Origin: Paenibacillus algorifonticola
GTDB lineage: Bacteria; Bacillota; Bacilli; Paenibacillales; Paenibacillaceae
Reading direction: 5' to 3'
Assembly: GCF_000971975.1 (NCBI RefSeq)
Contig: NZ_LAQO01000047.1
Location: forward strand, 1-62,632
DNA: 62,632 bases
The position numbers and the translations under genes are program-made. The notes under the pieces are model-generated. The model had not been told where the DNA came from and did not search any database. It saw only the letters and a list, made by a program, of their open reading frames with translations. Below are positions 54,155 to 62,630 of this stretch, in pieces; position 1 is the first letter of the stretch; each line of letters opens with the position of its first letter.

Positions 54155-54309
54155 CTGTCTGGTTGGGCTGAAAACGAAAGAGGGGACGCTTGCTTTGCGG
54201 CAGGCGGCGGGTTTGTCGTTTTTGCGGGCGGCACATTTGTCTCAGGTACCATTTTCTTGAAATTTTGGAGTATCAGCCTTTGTTGTATGTGCAAACGAGC
54301 TGAAAGCTA

Positions 54310-54345
54310 ATCGCCCCGCTTCCATATTCGGAAGCGGGGCGATTT
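54310..54345. terminator. Terminator between convergent genes
   Basis: ATCGCCCCGCTTCC pairs with GGAAGCGGGGCGAT around ATATTC, with T residues on the plus side (TTTTC). It serves the GH88 gene and the convergent AraC/siderophore-binding gene. Confidence 0.85.
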
Positions 54346-54362
54346 TCGTCTAATGTGATCAA

Positions 54363-55310
54363 TTAGCGCTTGACTAAAGCAGCTTCCACCAGCTCAAGCG
54401 ATTTGCTTTTAATATTAGGGTAATCCCCGAACACCCATTGCGGCATAATGTGCACATTGTCCGATTGAACGGCCTTCAGACTGCTCCAAACCGCCGATTC
54501 CTTCATGTCGGCCAGCAGCTTCTCGGCGTCATCATCATGACTGACGGTTGACTTGCCCACTGTCATAAAAATATGATCCGGATTCAGCTCAGGCAGCGCT
54601 TCGAGGGATAGCGCCGAATAGCTTTCTTCCTGGTTTGCCAGCTGCGCCACATAGGTTAAGCCCAAATCCTTGGATAGCGTAGCAGCCAGATGAACATTAG
54701 GGCTGGCAGCCTGCACATCCTTTTGCAGACGCACAAACAGGAAGGTTTCATCGGGACCTACATGCTCGGCAATTTTTTCTTTAATTTCCGCTGCTTTTTG
54801 ATCATATTGCTCAAGCCATGCTGCGGCTTCCGCTTCCTTGCCAACGGCACTGCCGATTTCACGCATTTCCTCACGCCAATCCCCATCTCCACGGAATACA
54901 AGAACGGGGGCGACTTTGCTTAATTGCTCGTAGACCTCCGGCTCGATGTGACGGGCGATAATCAGATCCGGTTCGGTTTCGACTGCTGCTTCGAGATTGA
55001 TTTTATCCCCCAGAGCCAAGATGGTTTCGCTCTGTACATCTTTCTCCAAATACGGCAGCTCCGTCGATCCGCCATAAGTGGTAGTCGCGTATGGCTTAAT
55101 GCCAAGAGCATATAAGGTATCCAGAATGCGGTAGTCGGCCGCTGCGATTTTGTCCGGAATGCCGGTTACTTCCGTTACGCCCATTGCATGCTCGTATTGC
55201 ACACGCTGAGTTGACGGAGATGATGGCGTTTCTACGCCGCAGGCGCTGATCATAATCATCATACATAGCAGCATGGCTGCAGCCAGCGGTGTTTTGAATT
55301 CTTTTGACAC
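54363..55310 (-). CDS. Possible separate siderophore-binding lipoprotein (internal start)
   Basis: Alternative reading of the second half of the fusion. GTG at 55310-55308 follows AAGGGAGATT at a usual distance and begins MSKEFKTPLAAAMLLCMM, a normal lipoprotein signal with lipobox ISAC. The 315-residue product would be a complete FeuA-like binding protein on the outer face of the membrane, bringing ferric siderophore to a permease not present in this window. The regulator half could not work outside the cell, so translation from this start seems needed if the lipoprotein is functional. Confidence 0.55.
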   Translation of the reverse strand: MSKEFKTPLAAAMLLCMMIMISACGVETPSSPSTQRVQYEHAMGVTEVTGIPDKIAAADYRILDTLYALGIKPYATTTYGGSTELPYLEKDVQSETILALGDKINLEAAVETEPDLIIARHIEPEVYEQLSKVAPVLVFRGDGDWREEMREIGSAVGKEAEAAAWLEQYDQKAAEIKEKIAEHVGPDETFLFVRLQKDVQAASPNVHLAATLSKDLGLTYVAQLANQEESYSALSLEALPELNPDHIFMTVGKSTVSHDDDAEKLLADMKESAVWSSLKAVQSDNVHIMPQWVFGDYPNIKSKSLELVEAALVKR

Positions 55311-56264
55311 GTAGGAATCTCCCTTCTTCACTCTAAATTCGTTGCTTACGGTACGAGATTTAGTATAAAGGAGAGAGGGATGACTCCATATGGACGATTT
55401 GAGCCTCTTAGATGGAACATCCGGTAAGCAAGAATGCGCAGCCTGCTTGCGGAACTGTCCAGGAACAAGGCCGGTGTGTTTCTTGAATCTTTTTATAAAA
55501 TAAAACAAATCGCTATAGCCAACGCTTTGGGCGATATGCTGAATCGTTTCATCCGTTTCCAGCAGCAGCCGGGCGGCCTTTTCCATGCGGACATAGATGA
55601 GATAGTCAATCGGGCTTCGTCCCGTCTTGGCTTTGAATTTTTTGGATAAATATTGGATGTTGTAATTAAGCTCTCGCGCTATGCTGTCCAGCGTGACTGC
55701 CTCCAGCATATGCTCCTCGATGTACCGGATCGCCTGATCGACAATATCCGGCTTGTCAGCCAAAAAGGACGGGTTATCCAATTGACGCAAAACCTCGTGC
55801 ATAAACAAATAAAAAATCGTTTTCGTTTTGAATCGGGACAAATCTCCGCCGTTCAACCAAGCATCGTACATCTCGCGGGCATGTTGATGAAGAAGCACCG
55901 GGAATTCCGGGACAAAACCCAAGGGGGCGGTCATAGAGTTGTCCGCTTCCGACTCTGTTGCATGAATGGAATGGCGGGATGACGTGAGCTCGCTTTTGTA
56001 CAGGATCAAATAAAATTCCAACTGCTCCACGCTGTGAATTTGCAGATGAAGGCCTTTATCGGCATGCAGCAGGCAGCTGCGCGACAGGGTAAACGTGCGG
56101 TCGTTGAACATCGCGGTTCCCTGCCCCCGGCACAGCAGTAAAAAGGCGTTGGCCGGAAGCGGGTAGGGAGGCATAGCTTCCCCGGACAATAAAACAAAGT
56201 GGCGGATATCGAATATATGAAAGGATGAATGGACCCAATGCTGGATAAGGCTTTGATGATTCAT
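54363..56264 (-). CDS. AraC regulator fused in frame to a siderophore-binding lipoprotein
   Basis: One open frame of 633 residues. Residues ~1-130 form a cupin-like sensor, ~170-275 an AraC double helix-turn-helix (LDSIARELNYNIQYLSKKF and VGYSDLFYFIKRFKKHTGL), and ~330-633 a FeuA/FecB-type iron-siderophore-binding protein (GVTEVTGIPDKIAA, EPDLIIARHIEPEVYEQL, LNPDHIFMTVG). B. subtilis Btr has a comparable AraC plus binding-domain layout, but here a full lipoprotein signal (LLCMMIMISACG) stands in the middle, preceded by a ribosome site and GTG at 55310. The protein may be a true fusion, or two genes whose separating stop has been lost. ATG at 56264 follows CAGGAGGAGCAC. Confidence 0.82.
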   Translation of the reverse strand: MNHQSLIQHWVHSSFHIFDIRHFVLLSGEAMPPYPLPANAFLLLCRGQGTAMFNDRTFTLSRSCLLHADKGLHLQIHSVEQLEFYLILYKSELTSSRHSIHATESEADNSMTAPLGFVPEFPVLLHQHAREMYDAWLNGGDLSRFKTKTIFYLFMHEVLRQLDNPSFLADKPDIVDQAIRYIEEHMLEAVTLDSIARELNYNIQYLSKKFKAKTGRSPIDYLIYVRMEKAARLLLETDETIQHIAQSVGYSDLFYFIKRFKKHTGLVPGQFRKQAAHSCLPDVPSKRLKSSIWSHPSLLYTKSRTVSNEFRVKKGDSYVSKEFKTPLAAAMLLCMMIMISACGVETPSSPSTQRVQYEHAMGVTEVTGIPDKIAAADYRILDTLYALGIKPYATTTYGGSTELPYLEKDVQSETILALGDKINLEAAVETEPDLIIARHIEPEVYEQLSKVAPVLVFRGDGDWREEMREIGSAVGKEAEAAAWLEQYDQKAAEIKEKIAEHVGPDETFLFVRLQKDVQAASPNVHLAATLSKDLGLTYVAQLANQEESYSALSLEALPELNPDHIFMTVGKSTVSHDDDAEKLLADMKESAVWSSLKAVQSDNVHIMPQWVFGDYPNIKSKSLELVEAALVKR

Positions 56265-56304
56265 GTGCTCCTCCTGAACAGGCATGGAAAAAGATGTAGT
56301 CTTC

Positions 56305-56327
56305 ATTATAGGTGATAATTATTCTCA
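56305..56327 (-). promoter_or_regulatory. Fur box overlapping the AraC/siderophore promoter
   Basis: TGATAATTATTCTCA (56313-56327) matches the Bacillus Fur 7-1-7 consensus TGATAATNATTATCA at all but one position. On the minus strand the -10 hexamer TATAAT (56310-56305) follows directly. Iron-dependent repression is therefore predicted, which supports a siderophore role for the gene. Confidence 0.8.
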
Positions 56328-56558
56328 TTTCAATTCATTTTCTGTTCGCAGCTGGCGACGACCCTTGATTTTCTGGTGATCGTCAACTCGCTTGCTAAAG
56401 CTTATTTGCTGGATACCCCGACCTAACCTTCGTCTACATTATTGGCCATTCGAATATATTCGTAGTGAGAACGCGGGTGTAGAATTGAAGGAGGAATTGG
56501 GCAGATGGAGGATTTAGGATCTTTCTCCTGCTAATCAACGGGTGACGAATATGATTGG

Positions 56559-57035
56559 GTGCCTTTCACAGCAATTGCGCGCCTACTACTAAACAAACTT
56601 ACGCTCCCTTTTTTAAGTCAATATCAGCAAAAACAAGCGGAAAAGCTAGGTTTGTTGTTTCGTGAAACAAATGAGGAATGGGTCGCTGGAATTGCCGCTG
56701 GCGCCAGCGTTGCCCAATCCAAATTGCAAATATTGCTGCATAGACTTCATCAGATTGAGCAGCCGGACTGGAACTTGGCTGAATCGGGAGCCTTCGCCGC
56801 CTTTGAACAAATTAAAAAGCATTTGGAGGGCAGCTACAGGGAAAATTTGCGAATTGAGCGGCTGGCTAAGGAATACAGCATTTCCGCTTCATATCTGCGA
56901 AAGCTTTTTCTCAAATATACAGGCATGGGACCGAAAGAATATTTGAACCACCTGCGCAACCAGCAGGCTTGCGGTTATTTGCGATTTACAGATTATAAAA
57001 AAGCGTTTTCAATCGTCTTGCTCTGTCGAATATAA
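56559..57035 (+). pseudogene. Truncated AraC-family regulator
   Basis: A 158-codon remnant. The middle holds the first helix-turn-helix of an AraC domain (LRIERLAKEYSISASYLRKLF, shown up to its end helix) with KYTGMGPKEYLNHLRN, but the second helix-turn-helix breaks off at FTDYKKAFSIV and stops. The start is doubtful (GTG at 56559 without a ribosome site), and no receiver or sensor part is seen. Likely the wreck of a YesN-like or stand-alone regulator. Confidence 0.65.
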
Positions 57036-57043
57036 CGTGTTAA

Positions 57044-57062
57044 TATGTTAACGATAACACAT
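57044..57062 (+). promoter_or_regulatory. LacI-type operator 1 (autoregulatory)
   Basis: TGTTAACGATAACA (57046-57059) is a near-perfect palindrome centred on CG, as LacI-family operators are. It lies 22 bases before the LacI-family gene. Two matching sites stand before the next operon at 58248 and 58279. Confidence 0.75.
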
Positions 57063-57081
57063 GTGAATCTGGAGACTAATG

Positions 57082-58095
57082 ATGAATATTAAGATGTCGG
57101 ATGTGGCTAAGGCAGCTGGCGTTTCGCTTGCGACCGTCGGCCGAGTTCTGCATAACAACGGTTATGTGTCTGAGGATAAGCGCCGGGAAATCGAACGGAT
57201 CATCAAAGAGATGGGATATATTCCGAACCGAATTGCACAGGGCTTGAAAAGCAGTCGCAGCAACATTATTGGACATTTGACGCTTTTTAACACCAATATG
57301 CAGTTCAAGGAGATCAGCTCCGCGATTAGCGCAGCAGCGGCAAACAGCGGTTATCATGTGCTGACGCTGACGAGCCATATGGGCTTAGGTGAGGAAGAAC
57401 AGCAGATTAACGACCTGATCGGTCACCGGGTGGATGGAGTCATTCTGACTTCCTATCATTCCATTTCCAAAGACTTGATTGGGCGTTTAATTGAAAATCA
57501 CATTCCTGTTGTGATGATCGAACGAACCTATGACATGCCGATGGTAGACCGCATTGTCGTTAATGATCGTGCGAGTTCATTAGGTGCCGTTCGGCATATG
57601 CTGGAAAAGGGGCATCGGCGTATTGCCTTTATCGGCTCCAAGCTGGGGCATCAGGTGGAAGAGGATCGTTATGCGGGTTATTTGGATGCGCTGAACGAGG
57701 CGGGGATTGTCCCTCATGAGGATTGGGTGCAGGTGATGCCTGAATATTCGATAGAGGCAGGCCGAATGGCAATCGACCAGCTGTTAAGGGCCGGGCAGCC
57801 GCCTACAGCGATTTTTATGACCTCTGATATTTATGCCTGCGGAGTTTTGCAGGTGTTGTATGAACGCGGTCTTCGCGTACCTGATGATCTGTCGCTGATT
57901 GGATACGACAATACGCTGTCGGCCTTGCTGTCTCCGCCGATTACATCCGTTGGCTTGCCATTTAAGGAGATTGGCGATCATGCTTTGCAGCTGCTTTTGC
58001 AGCGAATGAATGACCAAGCGGCCCTCTCCAGCACAATCGGGATAGACCCGTTTCTGATGGATCGCCATACGGTACGAGAATGGAAGGGCGACTAA
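57082..58095 (+). CDS. LacI-family transcriptional regulator
   Basis: A 337-residue repressor. The N-terminal LacI helix-turn-helix MSDVAKAAGVSLATVGRVLH and hinge helix PNRIAQGLKSS are followed by a periplasmic-binding-type effector domain (IIGHLTLFN, VDGVILTSYH, IAFIGS, PDDLSLIGYDNT). It has an unusual GRVLH in place of SRVLN in the recognition helix. ATG at 57082 preferred over ATG at 57079 because GGAG lies 7 bases upstream. It probably controls itself and the three-gene set at 58381-61066 through the TGTTAACGWTAACA sites; a sugar acid or its phosphate is the likely effector. Confidence 0.92.
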   Translation: MNIKMSDVAKAAGVSLATVGRVLHNNGYVSEDKRREIERIIKEMGYIPNRIAQGLKSSRSNIIGHLTLFNTNMQFKEISSAISAAAANSGYHVLTLTSHMGLGEEEQQINDLIGHRVDGVILTSYHSISKDLIGRLIENHIPVVMIERTYDMPMVDRIVVNDRASSLGAVRHMLEKGHRRIAFIGSKLGHQVEEDRYAGYLDALNEAGIVPHEDWVQVMPEYSIEAGRMAIDQLLRAGQPPTAIFMTSDIYACGVLQVLYERGLRVPDDLSLIGYDNTLSALLSPPITSVGLPFKEIGDHALQLLLQRMNDQAALSSTIGIDPFLMDRHTVREWKGD

Positions 58096-58245
58096 GGCCA
58101 GACCGTCTGAAAAGGAAGACCGCTGCCTTCACTTTGGCCCGGGTGGGTCTTCCCTTCGGGCTCCGTGCTCCTTAGAGTCCGCATCCTGTTAGCTGGCAGA
58201 TAGTCTGAATTAGCTCGAATAAGCTTCGCCTTGTTTTATAGCCAA

Positions 58246-58294
58246 TGTGTTAACGTTAACATACTATTATGAGCGATGTGGTAACGATAACATA
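58246..58294 (+). promoter_or_regulatory. Tandem LacI-type operators 2 and 3
   Basis: TGTTAACGTTAACA (58248-58261, a perfect palindrome) and TGGTAACGATAACA (58279-58292, two mismatches) match operator 1. Their centres are 31 bases apart, about three helical turns, so bound repressors would lie on the same face of the DNA. They are about 90-130 bases upstream of the VOC-family gene. Confidence 0.75.
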
Positions 58295-58380
58295 TTGTGT
58301 GAACACCACCTAATGCCTTGTTTTCTTCATAGTTATTCATCTGCATGGTCTTAAAATGAATCGAAGGAGTGGAAACAACG

Positions 58381-58890
58381 ATGACTCAATCGCCACCTGT
58401 AATTACCCAGATCTGCCTTGTCGTTCATGATGCGGAACAGGCCAGCGCCAATTGGTCTAAGGTGCTCGGCGTCCAGCAGGCGCCTGTAGAAATATTGCCG
58501 ACGGAAGGCTTGCTTCACTATACGTATGAGAAGGCTGCTGAATACAGCGGATGCAAGGTCGCCAAATATGAGCTGGGGCATTTCATATTAGAGCTAATGC
58601 AGCCGGCGGAAACGCCGAGTCCATGGAGAACCTTTTTGGACAATCACGGACAAGGCGTATTCCATTTCTGCCTGTACGTAGATGACAGGAAGGCGATGTA
58701 TGACACGCTTGCCGACATCGGAGCAGAACAGCCGTATCATGTAGGCTATTTCGGCAAAGGCTCTTACAGCTATGTGGACACGAAAGCGCAGCTTGGGTTA
58801 GAGCTCAGCATTAACAACATGGCTGATACTAGCCATCTAATGGAGCTCCTTGTTAATGGGCTGGCCAAGCCTTTAGACGAAGTGAAATAG
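58381..58890 (+). CDS. VOC-family (glyoxalase/dioxygenase-fold) protein
   Basis: A 169-residue cytosolic protein with two beta-alpha-beta-beta-beta modules: ITQICLVVHDAEQASANWSKVLG in the first (given only as its start, to the LG turn) and GVFHFCLYVDDRKAMYDTLAD in the second. Candidate metal ligands are His in LLHYTYE and HFILELMQ and the Glu in LELSI. These enzymes isomerise, epimerise or cleave small oxo-acids. GAAGGAG precedes the ATG by about 11 bases. In this context an isomerase of a sugar-derived keto acid is plausible. Confidence 0.78.
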   Translation: MTQSPPVITQICLVVHDAEQASANWSKVLGVQQAPVEILPTEGLLHYTYEKAAEYSGCKVAKYELGHFILELMQPAETPSPWRTFLDNHGQGVFHFCLYVDDRKAMYDTLADIGAEQPYHVGYFGKGSYSYVDTKAQLGLELSINNMADTSHLMELLVNGLAKPLDEVK

Positions 58891-58954
58891 GCCGGCTGAT
58901 CACATCAGACACGAAAGCATAAGCCATTTTAAACATCAGAGGGGGATTGAAAAG

Positions 58955-59839
58955 ATGGACATTCATACGCTTAGAGCTTTGATGAAGGAAAGGGATAGCT
59001 ACAGCATATTGGAAACGTTAGATATCGTTACGGGGGAACGGACGGTTTTGCGAGAATTTGACTACGTCATTGAAGCGCCGAATTGGACGAAGGATGGCCG
59101 ATTTTTAGTTTATAACGGCAATGGTCGTATGTACGCCTACGAATTGGACAGCCAAAAGGTTAAGCAGATTGAAACCGAGTTTGCGATCGATTGCAACAAC
59201 GATCATGTGCTTTCTCCCGACGGCACGCAGTTGGCAATCAGCCATTTTACGGAAGAGGATGCAAGCTCCCGAATTTATGTGCTGCCTTTGGAAGGAGGGA
59301 CGCCGGAGTTGGTAACGCCGAACGCTCCAAGCTATTTGCATGGATGGTCGCCAGACGGCTCTACTCTTGCTTATTGTGCGGAAAGAAATGGTCAATACGA
59401 TATTTATACGATTGCGGTAAGCGGCGGCGACGAAACACAGCTGACCGATATTCCAGGAAGTTTGGACGATGGACCTGAATTTTCCCCATGCGGCCATTGG
59501 ATCTGGTTTAATTCGACGCGAAGCGGCCTCATGCAAATTTGGCGCATGGACGCTAACGGAGAAAATCAGGAGCAAATGACTTTTGACGAAGCCAACAGCT
59601 GGTTCCCGCATGTATCTCCCGATGGCAAATGGGTGTCTTATGTGGCCTATCGCACGGAAGATGTTGCTCCCGGTGAGCACCCGCCCAACAAACAAGTGGA
59701 GCTTCGCCTAATGCCTGCCGAGGGCGGAGCATCACGTACGATTGCCCAGCTCTTCGGCGGTCAAGGCACAATCAACGTCAATTCATGGGCACCGGACAGC
59801 CGCAGGCTTGCCTTTGTTTCGTATCGCTTGAAGGCTTAA
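58955..59839 (+). CDS. TolB-like beta-propeller protein
   Basis: A 294-residue protein made of PD40/WD40-like blades: repeated SPDG motifs (VLSPDGTQLAISHF, WSPDGSTLAYCAER, FSPCGHWIWFNSTR, VSPDGKWVSYVAYR, WAPDSRRLAFVSYR). There is no signal peptide, so it stays in the cytosol, unlike TolB. Similar propellers occur beside sugar and oligogalacturonide genes in Paenibacillus; some are lyases or epimerases, but no catalytic set can be named here. Confidence 0.8.
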   Translation: MDIHTLRALMKERDSYSILETLDIVTGERTVLREFDYVIEAPNWTKDGRFLVYNGNGRMYAYELDSQKVKQIETEFAIDCNNDHVLSPDGTQLAISHFTEEDASSRIYVLPLEGGTPELVTPNAPSYLHGWSPDGSTLAYCAERNGQYDIYTIAVSGGDETQLTDIPGSLDDGPEFSPCGHWIWFNSTRSGLMQIWRMDANGENQEQMTFDEANSWFPHVSPDGKWVSYVAYRTEDVAPGEHPPNKQVELRLMPAEGGASRTIAQLFGGQGTINVNSWAPDSRRLAFVSYRLKA

Positions 59840-59923
59840 CGTTCTAGTCACGGATTAGGGAATGATGATTCTCTTTTTCGGGGCGTGAGCTATTTCTTAT
59901 TATTTTAGAAGGGGTTGGGTAAG

Positions 59924-61066
59924 ATGACAGCTTTGAAACCTGTAAAAGTAGCCACAATTGGCTGCGGAGCGATTAGCGACGCTTATTTAAGCACGATGAT
60001 TAACCAGTTTCGCATATTGGAGGTCGTCGGCTGCTACGATCGTAATCTGGATAAGACCGAGCGCACCGCTGAAAAATACAACATTAAAGCGCTCTCCATG
60101 GAACAAATTATTGCAGATGATTCCATTGAGCTCGTTGTTAATTTGACGGCTTCGACCGCACATTACAGTGTCGTCAAGCAGCTGCTGGAAGCCGGCAAGC
60201 ATGTTTATACCGAAAAGGTGCTGGCGCTGGAGCTGGAGGAAGCGGCCGAACTCGTGCGAATCGCGGATGAAAAAAATCTGTACCTTGGCGTCGCCCCGGA
60301 TACGTTCCTCGGAGCCAGCATTCAGACCGCCAGATATGTAGTCGAAAGCGGGATGATCGGAAAGATCACATCCGCTCACTGCGCCTTGAGCAGGGATGTT
60401 TCTCTCTTTGCGGAGCTGTCCCCGAATGCGATTAAGCCAGGCGCGGGCATTGGTTTTGATGTTGGCATTTATTATATTACGGCTTTGCTGAGCATTTTGG
60501 GACCTGTTACAGAGGTTTCTGGAATTACGAAGACGCTGAACAAGGAACGGCAGCATTATTATATGGAAAAGCTCGGTGAGTCCTATGAAATTCAGTGTGA
60601 AAACCTGATGGCCGGCACGCTGCAATTTGAGAGCGGTACGGTCGGCAGCATGCTGTTTGACTCCAATTCCATACTGATTGTCCCAGAGAAGCCTACGCTT
60701 GTGCTGTACGGTACTGATGGCATTATGTATATGTCAGATCCCAACCTTTTTGGAGGGGAAGTCAAGGTGATATTAAAGGGGAACACGGAGCCGATGGTGA
60801 TGCAGCAATCCCATAGCTTCACGCAAGAGAGCAGAGGACTTGGCGTCGCAGAAATGGCATGGTCCATGCGCAAGGGCAGAGCGAATCGTGCCAGCAAGGA
60901 GATGGGCTATCATGCGCTGGAGATTTTACACAGCATCGTAAAAAGCGGCGAGACGAAGCAGCACATCGCTCTGCAATCGACCTTTGCCAATATGCCGGCT
61001 TTGCCGAGAGGCTATGTGACTCATTCTCATTTTAAATTCCAGGAAGAGTCTGGACTTGCTTATTAA
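59924..61066 (+). CDS. Gfo/Idh/MocA-family oxidoreductase
   Basis: A 380-residue NAD(P)-dependent sugar dehydrogenase-like protein: Rossmann start VKVATIGCGAISDAYL, the EKVLALE segment in place of EKP, and DVGIYYITALL in the substrate domain (Asp and Tyr/His positions of the catalytic region). AGAAGGGG precedes the ATG at 59924; a TTG three codons earlier is less likely. It ends the LacI-controlled gene set. The Pro of the usual EKP motif is Val here, a mild departure. Confidence 0.88.
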   Translation: MTALKPVKVATIGCGAISDAYLSTMINQFRILEVVGCYDRNLDKTERTAEKYNIKALSMEQIIADDSIELVVNLTASTAHYSVVKQLLEAGKHVYTEKVLALELEEAAELVRIADEKNLYLGVAPDTFLGASIQTARYVVESGMIGKITSAHCALSRDVSLFAELSPNAIKPGAGIGFDVGIYYITALLSILGPVTEVSGITKTLNKERQHYYMEKLGESYEIQCENLMAGTLQFESGTVGSMLFDSNSILIVPEKPTLVLYGTDGIMYMSDPNLFGGEVKVILKGNTEPMVMQQSHSFTQESRGLGVAEMAWSMRKGRANRASKEMGYHALEILHSIVKSGETKQHIALQSTFANMPALPRGYVTHSHFKFQEESGLAY

Positions 61067-61107
61067 AGCAGCCGGGCAGCAGGAAATAATAAAAGATTAT
61101 AATGGAG

Positions 61108-61138
61108 AAGGGGCTCTCTTTGCTGAGTGCCCCTTTTA
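61108..61138 (+). terminator. Terminator after the LacI-controlled operon
   Basis: AAGGGGC (61108-61114) pairs with GCCCCTT around a loop of about 14 bases, followed by TTTATAA. A modest intrinsic terminator. Confidence 0.6.
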
Positions 61139-61360
61139 TAATGAGCCAATGGATCCTCAGTTGCTGCTCGAGCCAATTGATCGAAAAGGATTGCAGCCTG
61201 TTAACTATTACGTTACAATTATAGGATAATTATTACAAATAAGGATGTAAGAAGGGGTGTTCTGCTGCAATTTTATCAACATCATGTGTCAGCTCCATCT
61301 AGAGTTTCTCAAAAAATAATTGTGCCAAGCACTCAATTAAAATGAGAAAGGAAGGATCGT

Positions 61361-62434
61361 TTGACAAAAAAGATGCTGCCTATAACGATACCAATCGTTG
61401 TGGGGTATAAAAGATATTCCCATTTTCTGGCTGTAATGAGTAATGATTCAAAATCTCATGCCTGGATTTTGAATCATTTTATACAGCTGTATACGGATAA
61501 GCCCTTTGAGAAGGACATTCATTGGCTAAGCTTTTATTTAGGGGAGCCCCTAATTTGGAGGCACAACAATAACCCGTGGATATACACGCAAGAAATAGAG
61601 TTGAGTCTAATTAACCAATTGACTCCATTAGATGAGTTCATTATAAGCTGCATTGACAGCAATCAATATGTTTATATAAATTGTGATTATTTTTATGTGC
61701 CTTATTCGAATTTTTATGGGAAGGTCAATCGGAGAAGCCAATTGCTCATTACGGGCTATGATTTGGAGAAAAATGAATTTACGCTGATGGATTATTTCAA
61801 CGCCCAGTACATGGCGGTCACAATCTCCATTCCGGCGCTTGTTCATGCGGCAAAACAAGGGATTTATGGACAAGCGTTAAATCGCTCAAAAATCGTTGTC
61901 ATTGAATTAAATCAAGTCGAGCATTATGAATTTAATTTATCGTTAGCGAGCAAGCTGCTGAAGGACTATTTGTACGCTAGAAATTCATATGAACGAATGC
62001 CTTTATTCACGAAACCGAGGGAGCAGGCCGCATTCGGCATCGATATTTACGCTGATCTGCAGCATTTTCTTGATCGAATCGAACAACAGAGTACCCCGCA
62101 TTCAAGCTTGCCTTTTCATATTTTGTATGAGCACAAGAAATGTATGCGCTTACTATTTGACTATTTAATTAAGATGGGAAGCATAGAGCCTTCAGCTGCT
62201 TTAGCAGAGGAATTTTCACTTTTAGTCGAGAAAACGCTTGTATTACGCAATCTATACTTCAAATTAGAAATTAGTGAGGATCTGCTCCTCATTGGCAAAA
62301 TGAAGCAAGGCGTGGAAACGATTAAAGCTTTGGAAATTTCAGCGCTTGAGAAGTTGATTGGGCTCATTGATGGAGTGGGCACCGATGATTTGAAGCAGGA
62401 GGCGCTGGATGAAGCGTCCTCGGTGCATAGCTAA
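61361..62434 (+). CDS. BtrH-like protein 4, isolated paralogue
   Basis: A 357-residue protein with the same segment order as BtrH-like protein 1: an N-terminal alpha-beta domain (to about 165), with EFIISCIDSNQYVYINCDYFYVP (given only in part) and the strand RRSQLLITGYDLEKNEF, then a helical tail. Neither the GxHC cysteine (here GYKRYSHFLAV) nor the histidine of the second strand (here SQLL) is kept, so it is probably not a transferase. The TTG start at 61361 follows AAAGGAAGGA; ATG at 61373 is an alternative. It is alone, with no carrier protein nearby. A decayed copy sits at 19965. Confidence 0.6.
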   Translation: MTKKMLPITIPIVVGYKRYSHFLAVMSNDSKSHAWILNHFIQLYTDKPFEKDIHWLSFYLGEPLIWRHNNNPWIYTQEIELSLINQLTPLDEFIISCIDSNQYVYINCDYFYVPYSNFYGKVNRRSQLLITGYDLEKNEFTLMDYFNAQYMAVTISIPALVHAAKQGIYGQALNRSKIVVIELNQVEHYEFNLSLASKLLKDYLYARNSYERMPLFTKPREQAAFGIDIYADLQHFLDRIEQQSTPHSSLPFHILYEHKKCMRLLFDYLIKMGSIEPSAALAEEFSLLVEKTLVLRNLYFKLEISEDLLLIGKMKQGVETIKALEISALEKLIGLIDGVGTDDLKQEALDEASSVHS

Positions 62435-62499
62435 GGCTTTAAACCGCCCCTTGATTTTAATATAAACTTGCTTTTTGTTGGTTTGAAAAACGCAAGGCT

Positions 62500-62534
62500 G
62501 GCGATGACTATCAATCCATCGCCAGCCTTTTGCA
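62500..62534 (+). terminator. Terminator after the BtrH-like gene
   Basis: GGCTGGCGATG pairs perfectly with CATCGCCAGCC around a 10-base loop, followed by TTTTGC. Ends the transcription unit of the 61361 gene. Confidence 0.85.
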
Positions 62535-62572
62535 TTCCATAAAAATAGAGGGGCTGTCCTGCTGCTGATATG

Positions 62573-62630
62573 CTCCCCATACGGTAGACAGGTGAAATAA
62601 TAAAACCTGTTACTGTAAGGGGAGTTTTTT
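62573..62630 (+). repeat. Long inverted repeat with T run at the window edge
   Basis: CTCCCCATACGGTAGACAGGT (shown to 20 bases plus one T at 62573-62593 by position) is nearly the reverse complement of ACCTGTTACTGTAAGGGGAG (62605-62624), followed by six T. It looks like a terminator or the end of an insertion element whose transposase would lie beyond the window. Confidence 0.4.
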
